Positions 16,402-24,719 of a stretch of 64,000 nt of DNA are shown in pieces. The position numbers and the translations under genes are program-made. Source of the stretch: Meiothermus taiwanensis DSM 14542 (GTDB taxonomy: Bacteria > Deinococcota > Deinococci > Deinococcales > Thermaceae); the NCBI GenBank assembly GCA_000482765.1, contig AXWR01000013.1:1-64000 (forward strand), given 5' to 3'. The notes under the pieces were generated by a model that ran no database searches, was not told the DNA's origin, and saw nothing but the letters and a program-made list of their open reading frames with translations. Numbering within the stretch: position 1 is the stretch's first letter; every line of letters starts with the position of its first letter.

Positions 16402-17640
16402 GTGCGCTTCCTGTTTCTAACCCAGTACTTCCCCCCGGAAATTGGGGCAGCCCAGGTACGGCTGGCCTCGGTCATCCGCGAGCTGGTGCGGTTAGGGCAT
16501 CAGGTAGAGGTGCTAACGGCCATGCCCAATTACCCCACCGGGCATGTGTTTGATGGTTACCGCGGCAAACTCTGGCTCGAGGAAGACTGGGAAGGGGTGC
16601 GGGTGGTACGCACCTGGATCTACCCGGCCATGGGCACCGGCCCCAAGCGGCTGCTTAACTACTTTAGCTTTGTGCTGAGCGCGCTGGGTGGACTGCTAAA
16701 GGTTCAAAAACCCGATTACATCTTTGTGGAATCGCCGCCTCTGTTCCTGAGCCTGACCGGCTACCTGGCCTCGAGGCGCTTTGGCGTGCCTTTTATCTTC
16801 AACATAGCCGATCTCTGGCCGGACTCGGTGCGCCAGCTCGGCCTGATGAAGGAAGGCCTTTTGCTGCGCCTGGCCGAAGGTCTGGAGGGCTGGAGCTACC
16901 GCCAGGCCCACTTCATCACCGCGGTGACCGAGGGCATCCAGAAGGTCTTGCTGGAAGAGAAAAAGGTGCCCCCGCACAAGGTGCTCTACCTGCCCAACGG
17001 TGTGGATACCGATCTCTTCAAACCCCTGCCGCCCGACCTGGCCCTGGCGCGAGAGCTGGGCCTCGAGGGCAAAAAGGTGATCCTGTATGCCGGCAACCAC
17101 GGCTACGCCCACGGCCTGGAGGTGGCCCTGCAGGCCGCCCGGCTCCTGACCGACCCGCAGGTGGTGCTGGTGCTCATCGGCGACGGCTCGGAGAAACCCC
17201 GCTTGAAGCAGCTGGCCCAGGAGATGGGGCTTGCCAATGTGCGCTTCCTGGATCCAAAGCCCCCCGCCTACATCGCCCGGCTTTATTCGCTGGCCGTGGC
17301 TGGCCTTTCCACCCTGCGCGACTCGCCGCTGTTCGAGATGACCCGCCCGGTCAAAATTTTTGCCGGTATGAGCTGCGCCAAGCCCATCCTGTATGCAGGG
17401 CAGGGAGAAGGAGCGCGGCTGATTGAGGGGGCTCGAGCCGGCCTGGTAAGCCTCCCTGAGGACGCCCCCACCCTGGCCCACAACATCACAATGCTGGTAC
17501 AAAACCCCCACCTGGCCGAGCAATTAGGCCAGAACGGGCGGCGCTACGTGGAAACTCACCTGAGCTGGTCGGTGCTCATCGAAAACTGGCTGTACCAGCT
17601 TCAATCCCAGCAACCCAAGGCCGAAAAAGTTCCGGTGTAA
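16402..17640 (+). CDS. GT4-family glycosyltransferase (WbuB-like)
   Basis: 412 residues. The N-terminus (FLFLTQYFPPEIGAAQVR) and the stretches MPNYPTGHVFDGY, ESPPLFLSLTGYL and NIADLWPDSVRQLGLM are characteristic of the WbuB/colanic-acid branch of GT4. The donor-site region near residue 313 (FEMTRPVKIFAGMSCAKP) is in the expected place. The GTG start is preceded by CCGGAGG at 6 nt. It is the first gene of the operon running through wbpA to the acyltransferase (9-bp gap to wbpA), so it probably transfers a HexNAc-type sugar for the same glycan; the exact donor is unknown. Confidence 0.85.
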   Translation: MRFLFLTQYFPPEIGAAQVRLASVIRELVRLGHQVEVLTAMPNYPTGHVFDGYRGKLWLEEDWEGVRVVRTWIYPAMGTGPKRLLNYFSFVLSALGGLLKVQKPDYIFVESPPLFLSLTGYLASRRFGVPFIFNIADLWPDSVRQLGLMKEGLLLRLAEGLEGWSYRQAHFITAVTEGIQKVLLEEKKVPPHKVLYLPNGVDTDLFKPLPPDLALARELGLEGKKVILYAGNHGYAHGLEVALQAARLLTDPQVVLVLIGDGSEKPRLKQLAQEMGLANVRFLDPKPPAYIARLYSLAVAGLSTLRDSPLFEMTRPVKIFAGMSCAKPILYAGQGEGARLIEGARAGLVSLPEDAPTLAHNITMLVQNPHLAEQLGQNGRRYVETHLSWSVLIENWLYQLQSQQPKAEKVPV

Positions 17641-17649
17641 GGAGAGCGT

Positions 17650-18969
17650 ATGCAGACCGTTGTAGATCCCAAAACCCTTCTGTTACAGCGCATTGAGGAC
17701 AAAACCGCCGTGGTGGGCGTGGTCGGCATGGGCTATGTGGGCCTGCCCTTTGCCGTGGAGAAGGCCAAGGTGGGCTACCGCGTGGTGGGCATCGACCGCA
17801 GCGCCAAGCGGGTGGCGATGATCAACCAAGGGCAGAACTATATCGGCGACGTCAAAGACGAGGAGCTGCGCGACCTGGTGGCCCAGGGCCTGATCCGGGC
17901 TACCACCGGTTTTGAAGTGGTGCCCGAGCTGGATGTGATCGTCATCGCCGTGCCCACCCCCCTGACCAAGAACCTGGTGCCCGATCTGCAGTACGTGGAG
18001 GGCGTGACCCGCGAAGTTGCCAAGTACCTGCGAAGGGGCCAGCTGGTGAGCCTCGAGTCCACCACCTACCCCGGCACCACCGAGGAGGTCATGCTGCCCA
18101 TCCTGGAAGAGAGCGGCCTCAAGCTGAACCAGGACTTCTTCCTGGCCCACAGCCCCGAGCGGGTCGACCCCGGCAACGCCCGTTACACCACCAAGAACAC
18201 CAACAAGGTGGTGGGCGGGGTGGGAAAGGAGAGCCTCGAGGTGGCGGTGGCTTTTTATAGCAAAACCATCCTCCATGTGGTGCCGGTGAGCAGCGCCAAG
18301 GCCGCGGAGATGGTCAAGGTCTTCGAAAACACCTTCCGGGCCGTGAACATCGCCCTGGTCAACGAGCTCACCCTGCTGTGCGACCGCATGGATCTGAACG
18401 TCTGGGAGGTGCTGGACGCCGCTTTTACCAAGCCCTTTGGCATCATGCCCTTCTACCCCGGCCCCGGCGTGGGCGGCCACTGCATCCCCCTCGACCCGCA
18501 CTACCTGGAGTGGAAGGCCAAGGAGTACAACTTCAACACCCACTTCATCAACCTGGCGGGCGAGATCAACCGCAAGATGCCGGAGTTCACCGTGGACAAG
18601 GCCGCTCGCGTGCTGAGCCAGCACGGCAAGCCCCTGCGGGGGGCCAAGGTGGTGCTTTTGGGCATGGCCTACAAGGCCAACCTGGACGATTACCGCGAAA
18701 GCCCGGCCATCGAGGTCTTCAAGCTCCTGCAAAAGCGGGGGGCCGAGGTGGTCTTCCACGATAGCTGGACGCCCCACGTAGAGGAACACGGCTTTGTGGC
18801 CGACAGCGTGGAGCTAACCGACGAACTGCTGCAAAACGCCGACCTGGTGATCATCACCACCAACCACTCCAACGTGGACTACGCCCGCGTGGTGGCCCTG
18901 TCCAAAGCGGTGCTCGACACCCGCTACGCCACCCGGGGGATCAAAGCCGACAACGTGGTGCTGCTCTAG
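17650..18969 (+). CDS. wbpA: UDP-N-acetylglucosamine 6-dehydrogenase
   Basis: 439 residues, nucleotide-sugar dehydrogenase family. The N-terminal NAD domain starts GVVGMGYVGLP (23-33); the central domain has FENTFRAVNIALVNE (225-239); the catalytic cysteine is Cys278 in GVGGHCIPLDPHYL, the form typical of the UDP-GlcNAc/UDP-ManNAc branch. It oxidises C6 of UDP-GlcNAc to UDP-GlcNAcA with two NAD+. Its position directly before wbpB, wbpD and wbpE identifies the pathway as that to UDP-2,3-diacetamido-2,3-dideoxy-glucuronic acid. Without the neighbours, a WecC-type ManNAc dehydrogenase could not be excluded. Confidence 0.87.
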   Translation: MQTVVDPKTLLLQRIEDKTAVVGVVGMGYVGLPFAVEKAKVGYRVVGIDRSAKRVAMINQGQNYIGDVKDEELRDLVAQGLIRATTGFEVVPELDVIVIAVPTPLTKNLVPDLQYVEGVTREVAKYLRRGQLVSLESTTYPGTTEEVMLPILEESGLKLNQDFFLAHSPERVDPGNARYTTKNTNKVVGGVGKESLEVAVAFYSKTILHVVPVSSAKAAEMVKVFENTFRAVNIALVNELTLLCDRMDLNVWEVLDAAFTKPFGIMPFYPGPGVGGHCIPLDPHYLEWKAKEYNFNTHFINLAGEINRKMPEFTVDKAARVLSQHGKPLRGAKVVLLGMAYKANLDDYRESPAIEVFKLLQKRGAEVVFHDSWTPHVEEHGFVADSVELTDELLQNADLVIITTNHSNVDYARVVALSKAVLDTRYATRGIKADNVVLL

Positions 18970-18977
18970 GGGGAAGT

Positions 18978-19922
18978 ATGAAGAACTTTGCACTCATCGG
19001 CGCAGCGGGCTACATCGCCCCCCGCCACCTCAAGGCCATCAAGGACACCGGCCACCGGCTCGTCGCCGCGCTCGACCCCTTCGACTCGGTGGGCATCCTG
19101 GACTCTTACTTCCCCGAGGCCGAGTTCTTTACCCAGCCCGAGCTGTTCGAGGACTACCTTTACCGCCTGCGCGGCACCCCAATGCAGGTCGACTACGTGA
19201 GCATCGCCAGCCCCAACCACCTGCACAACGCCCATATCCGCATGGCCCTGAGGGCCGGGGCCGATGCCATCTGCGAGAAGCCGCTGGTGCTCCACCCCGA
19301 GGAGATCCGGGAGCTCAAAGACCTCGAGGCCGAGACCGGGCGGCGGGTCTGGACCATCCTGCAGCTTCGCACCCACGAGGCTTTGCAGAGCCTGCACGCC
19401 CGCCTGCAGGCCCAGCCTTCCCGCAAATACCAGCTCGACCTGACCTACATCACCAGCCGGGGCACCTGGTACCTGCGCAGCTGGAAGGGCCGCACCGAGC
19501 AGTCCGGGGGCCTGGCCACCAACATCGGGGTGCACTTCTTCGATATGCTCGCCTGGCTTTTTGGCAAGGTGGAGCAGGTGGAGGTGCACCGCCGCGACGA
19601 GACCGTGGCCGCGGGCTACCTCGAGCTCGAGCGGGCCCAGGTGCGCTGGTTCCTCTCGATCGACGTGAACTACGTACCTCCGGCCCTGCGGGCCCAGGGC
19701 AAGCGCACCTACCGCTCCATGCGCTTAGACGGTGAGGAAATCGAGTTCTCCGAGGGCTTTACCGAGCTGCACACCCGCGTCTACGAGCGCACCCTGGCCG
19801 GCCAGGGCTTCGGCCTCGAGGATACCTACGAGGCCATCGCCACCGTGGCCCGGATCCGCACCCTGCCCTTATCCGATCGCACCGCCACCATGCACCCCTT
19901 CCTTCAGACTGTCAAACAATAG
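18978..19922 (+). CDS. wbpB: UDP-N-acetylglucosaminuronate 3-dehydrogenase (Gfo/Idh/MocA family)
   Basis: 314 residues. The N-terminus [19 protein letters not shown] and the stretch [14 protein letters not shown]...EKPL are characteristic of WbpB/WlbA proteins, with the family lysine in CEKPLVL. The C-terminal half holds [16 protein letters not shown]. The enzyme oxidises C3 of UDP-GlcNAcA to the 3-keto sugar used by WbpE. Start is 8 bp after the wbpA stop, preceded by GGGGGAAGT. Substrate assignment rests on family resemblance plus the gene order wbpA-B-D-E. Confidence 0.87.
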   Translation: MKNFALIGAAGYIAPRHLKAIKDTGHRLVAALDPFDSVGILDSYFPEAEFFTQPELFEDYLYRLRGTPMQVDYVSIASPNHLHNAHIRMALRAGADAICEKPLVLHPEEIRELKDLEAETGRRVWTILQLRTHEALQSLHARLQAQPSRKYQLDLTYITSRGTWYLRSWKGRTEQSGGLATNIGVHFFDMLAWLFGKVEQVEVHRRDETVAAGYLELERAQVRWFLSIDVNYVPPALRAQGKRTYRSMRLDGEEIEFSEGFTELHTRVYERTLAGQGFGLEDTYEAIATVARIRTLPLSDRTATMHPFLQTVKQ

Positions 19923-19924
19923 CT

Positions 19925-20503
19925 ATGGACTACTTCAAGCACGAGACCGCCATTGTGGATGAAGGCGCCCAGATTGGCCGCGGCACCAAGATCTGGCATT
20001 TTTGCCATATCAGCGCCAAAGCCGTCATCGGGGAGAACTGCACCCTGGGGCAAAACGTGTATGTGGCCAACAACGTGATCATCGGCAACGGGGTCAAGAT
20101 CCAGAACAACGTCTCGGTCTACGAGGGGGTGATTCTGGAAGACTACGTGTTTTGCGGCCCCAGCATGGTCTTTACCAACGTGCTAACCCCGCGCAGCGAG
20201 TTTCCCCGCAACACCTCCGCCGACTACGGCCGCATCCTGGTCAAGCGCGGGGCCAGCATCGGGGCCAACGCCACCATCGTGACCGGCGTAACCCTGCACG
20301 AAGGGGCGTTTGTGGCGGCGGGGGCGGTGGTCACCAAGGACGTACCGGCCTACGCCATCGTGGCCGGTGTGCCGGCCCGCATCATCGGCTGGATGAGCGC
20401 CTACGGCGACCGCCTGGACTTCAGCCAAAGCGACACCGTAACCGACTCCCAGGGGCATGTCTACCAGAAGGTGGGCCCCCTCGAAGTACGGAGGATTAAG
20501 TGA
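19925..20503 (+). CDS. wbpD: UDP-2-acetamido-3-amino-glucuronate N-acetyltransferase
   Basis: 192 residues, left-handed beta-helix acyltransferase. Hexapeptide repeats run from about residue 10 to 150 ([42 protein letters not shown]). The stretch [19 protein letters not shown] is typical of the WbpD/WlbB group. It acetylates the 3-amino group made by WbpE, using acetyl-CoA, to finish UDP-GlcNAc(3NAc)A. It begins 2 bp after the wbpB stop and overlaps wbpE by 4 bp (GTGA), so translation of the set is probably coupled. Confidence 0.88.
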   Translation: MDYFKHETAIVDEGAQIGRGTKIWHFCHISAKAVIGENCTLGQNVYVANNVIIGNGVKIQNNVSVYEGVILEDYVFCGPSMVFTNVLTPRSEFPRNTSADYGRILVKRGASIGANATIVTGVTLHEGAFVAAGAVVTKDVPAYAIVAGVPARIIGWMSAYGDRLDFSQSDTVTDSQGHVYQKVGPLEVRRIK

Positions 20504-21615
20504 GCACCCTGACCCAGATTCCCATCCTCGACCTGAAGGCAGAGGTAGACGAGCTGTGGGAGGAGCTCAACGCGGCCATCCAGCGGGTTTTGCGCTCGAC
20601 CCAGTTCATCCTGGGGCCCGAGGTGCAAGAGCTCGAGCAGCAGCTCGCGCAGTACCTGGGGGTTAAACACGCCGTGGCCCTGAACTCCGGCACCGATGCC
20701 CTGATCATCGGCCTGCGGGCCCTGGGGGTGGGGCCTGGGGACGAGGTGATCACCAGCCCCTTTACCTTTTTCGCCACCGCCGAGGCCATCAGCCTCCTGG
20801 GGGCCCGGCCGGTCTTTGTGGACATCGACCCCCAGAGCTTCAACCTCGATCCTGCCGGGCTCGAGGCCGCTATCTCCCCCCAGACCAAGGCCATCGTCCC
20901 GGTGCACCTGTACGGGAATCCAGCGGACATGCGCCGGATTCTGGAGATTGCCCAGCGGTACGGGCTAAAGGTGCTGGAAGACTGCGCCCAGTCCTTTGGT
21001 GCGCGCTACGAGCCCCTGGGCCGCTTTACCGGAACTTTGGGCCACGCCGGGGCTTTTTCCTTCTTCCCCTCCAAAAACCTGGGGGCCTACGGCGACGGGG
21101 GCCTGCTGGTCACAGACGACGAGAGCATCGCCGAGCAGGCCCGGATGCTGCGGGCCCACGGCTCGCGCAAGAAGTACTACAACGAACAGGTGGGCTACAA
21201 CTCGCGGCTGGACACCCTGCAGGCCGCCATCCTGCTGGTCAAGCTACCCCACCTCGAGCGCTACAACCAGGCCCGGCGGGCCATTGCGGAGCGCTACAAC
21301 CAGGGCCTGGCCGGCCTCGAGGGCCTCCTCACCCCGGCCCTGACCCCGGGGCACGTCTTCCACCAGTACACCGTGCGGATTCTGGGCAACCGGCGCGATG
21401 CGGTACAGAACCGGCTGGCCCAGCTGGGCATCGGCACCATGGTCTACTACCCGGTGCCCCTGCACAAGCTGCCCATCTACCAGCCCCTGGGGCTGCACCT
21501 GCCCGAAAGCGAGCGGGCCGCCGCCGAGGTGCTCTCGCTGCCGATCTGGCCGCAGATGCAGCCGGAAACCCAGCAGGCCGTGATTGAAGCCGTGCGAGCC
21601 GCCTTGCAGGGCTAG
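20500..21615 (+). CDS. wbpE: UDP-3-keto-GlcNAcA aminotransferase (DegT family)
   Basis: 371 residues, PLP-dependent DegT/DnrJ/EryC1 family. The aldimine lysine is Lys192 in [15 protein letters not shown], and EDCAQSFGA (160-168) lies upstream. The compact length and close match to the WbpE/WlbC pattern ([13 protein letters not shown] start, [20 protein letters not shown]) separate it from the aminotransferase at 5119-6309. It transfers an amino group to C3 of the keto sugar produced by WbpB. The GTG start has GGAGG upstream and overlaps wbpD. The C2 epimerase (WbpI), needed for the mannuronic form, is not in the window, so the gluco form is the likely product here. Confidence 0.88.
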   Translation: MSTLTQIPILDLKAEVDELWEELNAAIQRVLRSTQFILGPEVQELEQQLAQYLGVKHAVALNSGTDALIIGLRALGVGPGDEVITSPFTFFATAEAISLLGARPVFVDIDPQSFNLDPAGLEAAISPQTKAIVPVHLYGNPADMRRILEIAQRYGLKVLEDCAQSFGARYEPLGRFTGTLGHAGAFSFFPSKNLGAYGDGGLLVTDDESIAEQARMLRAHGSRKKYYNEQVGYNSRLDTLQAAILLVKLPHLERYNQARRAIAERYNQGLAGLEGLLTPALTPGHVFHQYTVRILGNRRDAVQNRLAQLGIGTMVYYPVPLHKLPIYQPLGLHLPESERAAAEVLSLPIWPQMQPETQQAVIEAVRAALQG

Positions 21616-21634
21616 ATCGAGGGAGGTGGCGCTT

Positions 21635-23545
21635 TTGTGTGGCATTGCCGGTCTCGCCTTAAATAAGCCGGGCACCCTGAACTGGGCGGGCCGGGCGCTG
21701 GAGGGCCTGCGCCACCGCGGCCCGGACGACCGGGGGTGGCTGGTCTGGAGCCCCACCGGCGCGGCCCGCCGGGGCAAGGCCTGGGACGAGGCCCCCGGCT
21801 CGGTGCTGCTGGTGCACCGGCGGCTGTCCATCCTCGACCTGTCCGAGCTGGGCTGGCAGCCCATGTCGAGCCCGGACGGGCGCTACCACCTGGTGTTCAA
21901 TGGAGAAATTTACAACTACCTCGAGCTGCGTCAGGAGCTAGAAGCCCTGGGCCACTGCTTCCGCTCCCACTCCGACACCGAGGTGCTGCTCATGGCCTGG
22001 GCGCACTGGGGTACGGCCTGCCTACAGCGCCTGGTGGGCATGTTCGCCTTTGCGGTGCTGGATACCGAGGAGCAAAGCCTGCACCTGGTGCGGGACTTTT
22101 TTGGCATCAAGCCGCTGTACTACTGCGCTTTTGCCGGGGGTGTGGGCTTTGCCTCGGAAATCCCGGTCTTGCTGGAGCTGCCGGGGGTGGGACGGCAGGT
22201 GCACCCCGAGGGCCTGTACCGCTATTTGCGCTTTGGCCTGACCGACGACGGGGCCCAGACGCTTTTCTCGGATATCCGGCAGCTTCCGGCGGCGCACTAC
22301 CTGCGGTTGGATCTGAATAACTTGCAACTCACCGAACCCCAGCGCTACTGGCAGCCCCGCCTGCAAAACCCCCTCGAGCTCTCCTTCGAAGAGGCCGCCG
22401 AGGCCGTAAGGGCACAGTTTTTGCAGAATGTGCGGCTGCACCTGCGCTCGGATGTGCCGGTGGGCGCGGCGCTTTCGGGGGGCATCGACTCCTCGGCCAT
22501 CGTGGCGGCCATGCGCCACCTCGAGCCGGGCCTCGAGCTGCACACCTTTACCTACGTGGCCGATAACGGCGTATCCGAGGAGCACTGGGCCGACCTGGTC
22601 GGCCAGGCGGCAGGGGTGCGGGCCCACAAGGTCAAGCCCAGCGCCCCTGAGCTGGTCGCCGATCTCGATGAGCTAGTACGGGTACAGGGCGAGCCCTTCG
22701 GCTCCACCAGCATCTACGCCCAGTACCGGGTGTTCCGCCTGGCCCAGGAGGCCGGTATCAAGGTGATGCTGGACGGCCAGGGGGCCGATGAGGTGCTGGC
22801 CGGCTATGCGGTGTACGGTGGGGCCCGCCTGGCCTCCTTGGTGCGGCAGGGGCGCTGGCTCGAGGCCCTGGCCTTCCTGCGGGCCAGCCGGCTCGAGCCC
22901 GCCCTTAAGGACACCTGGAAAAGCGCCCTTGGATTTCTGATACCCCCCCGCTGGCAGCCCCTGGGCCGACGCCTAATCGGACAGGATCTGGCCCCCGCCT
23001 GGCTCAACGCCGCCTGGTTTGCCGAGCGGGGCGTCCCTATGGCCTCCCCGCGCAGCCAGCACGGATCGGAGGTGCTGCGCGAGGAGCTGCTACAATCCCT
23101 CAGGGAAACCAGCCTGCCCAAGCTCCTGCGCTACGAAGACCGCAACTCCATGGCCCACTCCATCGAAAGCCGTGTGCCCTTCCTCACCCCCAAGCTCGTC
23201 GAGTTGCTACTCAACCTGCCCGAAGCCTACATCCTCTCGCCCCAGGGACAGACCAAGGCCGTATTCCGTCGGGCCATGCAGGGTCTGGTGCCCCAGGCCA
23301 TCCTGGATCGCAAGGACAAGGTGGGGTTTGCCACGCCCGAGCAGCACTGGTTGCACCAACTGGCCCCCTGGGTTCATCAGCTGCTGGACTCCGAAACCCT
23401 GGGCCGGATACACCCCATCCAGCAGACGGCTGTAAAAGAGGAATTCGCGGCCATTCTGGCCGGACGCAAGCCCTTCGACTCCAGAGTCTGGCGCTGGATT
23501 AATCTGATCGCCTGGGCCCGGGCTTTCCATGTGCAGTTCGACTGA
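21635..23545 (+). CDS. asnB: Asparagine-synthase-like glutamine amidotransferase (copy 1)
   Basis: 636 residues. I place the start at the TTG at 21635 because family members need a cysteine at position 2 and TGT follows directly; GGGAGGTGG lies 6 nt upstream. A longer frame would bury the essential N-terminal Cys. The glutaminase domain fills about 1-210 (CGIAGLA, VFNGEIYNYLELR). The ATP-pyrophosphatase domain carries the PP-loop SGGIDSS near residue 280. The reaction adds glutamine-derived ammonia to an ATP-activated carboxylate. In polysaccharide loci such enzymes (WbpS type) are known or proposed to amidate uronic acids. Lying 19 bp after wbpE, amidation of the diacetamido-uronic acid is my inference; plain asparagine synthesis remains possible. 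Confidence 0.85.
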   Translation: MCGIAGLALNKPGTLNWAGRALEGLRHRGPDDRGWLVWSPTGAARRGKAWDEAPGSVLLVHRRLSILDLSELGWQPMSSPDGRYHLVFNGEIYNYLELRQELEALGHCFRSHSDTEVLLMAWAHWGTACLQRLVGMFAFAVLDTEEQSLHLVRDFFGIKPLYYCAFAGGVGFASEIPVLLELPGVGRQVHPEGLYRYLRFGLTDDGAQTLFSDIRQLPAAHYLRLDLNNLQLTEPQRYWQPRLQNPLELSFEEAAEAVRAQFLQNVRLHLRSDVPVGAALSGGIDSSAIVAAMRHLEPGLELHTFTYVADNGVSEEHWADLVGQAAGVRAHKVKPSAPELVADLDELVRVQGEPFGSTSIYAQYRVFRLAQEAGIKVMLDGQGADEVLAGYAVYGGARLASLVRQGRWLEALAFLRASRLEPALKDTWKSALGFLIPPRWQPLGRRLIGQDLAPAWLNAAWFAERGVPMASPRSQHGSEVLREELLQSLRETSLPKLLRYEDRNSMAHSIESRVPFLTPKLVELLLNLPEAYILSPQGQTKAVFRRAMQGLVPQAILDRKDKVGFATPEQHWLHQLAPWVHQLLDSETLGRIHPIQQTAVKEEFAAILAGRKPFDSRVWRWINLIAWARAFHVQFD

Positions 23546-23582
23546 GCAGCCCAGGTAACCCATGCGCCCCCCAGGTAATACC

Positions 23583-24719
23583 ATGCCACAGCCCCTGCCC
23601 AAGATCGTTCACCTCACCTCGGCCCACCCCCCCTTCGATGTCCGTATTTTTCATCGAGAGTGCGTGAGTCTGGCCCAGGCGGGCTATCCGGTCGTGCTGG
23701 TCGCACCCCACGAGCGAGACGAGGTGCGCCAGGGGGTGCAGGTACGCTCGGTTACAAAGACCAAAGGCCGCCTGGGCCGGATGCTGGGCACAGCCTGGGC
23801 CGTATATAAGCAGGCCTTGGCCGAGCGGGGGGACATCTATCATTTCCACGACCCCGAGCTGATTCCTGTAGGAATGCTGCTGCGCCTGCAGGGCAAAAAA
23901 GTGGTCTACGATGTCCACGAGGACGTACCCACCGACATTCTGAGTAAGAACTGGATTCCCAAGCCTCTGCGTGGCCTCGTTGCCAGCGGCATGCGGCTGC
24001 TGGAGCGCCTGGCCGGCCGTCTGCTGAGCGGAATTGTGACGGTTACCGAGCCCATTGCGGCCCGCTTTCCGGCCCACAAAACCATCCTGCTGCAAAACTT
24101 CCCACACCCCCAAGAAATTGCCGCCCTGGACAGCCCATCCTACCAGAACCGGCCCGCCCGGGTGCTGTACGCCGGGAGCATTACCGCGGTGCGCGGGCTG
24201 TTCGAGATGCTGGGGGCCATGCAGCACCTGCAAAACCCGGAGGTTCGCCTGACCCTGATTGGGGCTTTTGCCCCGCCAGGCCTGCAGGCCGAGGCCGAGC
24301 AGCACCCCGGCTACCGCTACACCGAGTATCTGGGCTACAAAAACCGCCCCGAGACCCTCGAGCTTTTAGCCAGCAGCCGCATTGGTCTGGCCGTGCTGCA
24401 TCCCATCCCCAGCTTTCTGGTCTCGCAACCGACCAAACTCTACGAGTACATGATGGCCGGGATTCCCTTTGTGGCCTCGGATTTCCCGCTCTGGCGGCGC
24501 TCCATCGGCGACGCCTCCTGTGGCCTTTTCGTCGATCCCAGCGATCCCAAAGCCATTGCCGAGGCCATCCGCTGGCTGCTCGAGCACCCCGCCGAGGCCG
24601 AGGCCATGGGGCGGCGCGGGCGGCAGCTGGTTCTCGAGCGGCTCAACTGGGGCGTGGAATTCGCCAGGCTTACAGCGCTGTACCAGCGCCTGTATAAAGC
24701 GGGTCACCTGGAGGCCTGA
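23583..24719 (+). CDS. GT4-family glycosyltransferase
   Basis: 378 residues from the ATG at 23583; an ATG at 23562 is equally open and both are preceded by AGGTAA, as if a short start region had been duplicated. KIVHLTSAHPPFDVRIFHRE near the N-terminus, YDVHEDVP (about 112-119) and SQPTKLYEYMMAGIPFVAS (donor-site region) are typical of a GT4 branch common in capsule and O-antigen clusters. It sits between the two asparagine-synthase-like genes and its stop abuts the next start with no gap, so it belongs to the same operon. Donor and acceptor are unknown. Confidence 0.82.
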   Translation: MPQPLPKIVHLTSAHPPFDVRIFHRECVSLAQAGYPVVLVAPHERDEVRQGVQVRSVTKTKGRLGRMLGTAWAVYKQALAERGDIYHFHDPELIPVGMLLRLQGKKVVYDVHEDVPTDILSKNWIPKPLRGLVASGMRLLERLAGRLLSGIVTVTEPIAARFPAHKTILLQNFPHPQEIAALDSPSYQNRPARVLYAGSITAVRGLFEMLGAMQHLQNPEVRLTLIGAFAPPGLQAEAEQHPGYRYTEYLGYKNRPETLELLASSRIGLAVLHPIPSFLVSQPTKLYEYMMAGIPFVASDFPLWRRSIGDASCGLFVDPSDPKAIAEAIRWLLEHPAEAEAMGRRGRQLVLERLNWGVEFARLTALYQRLYKAGHLEA

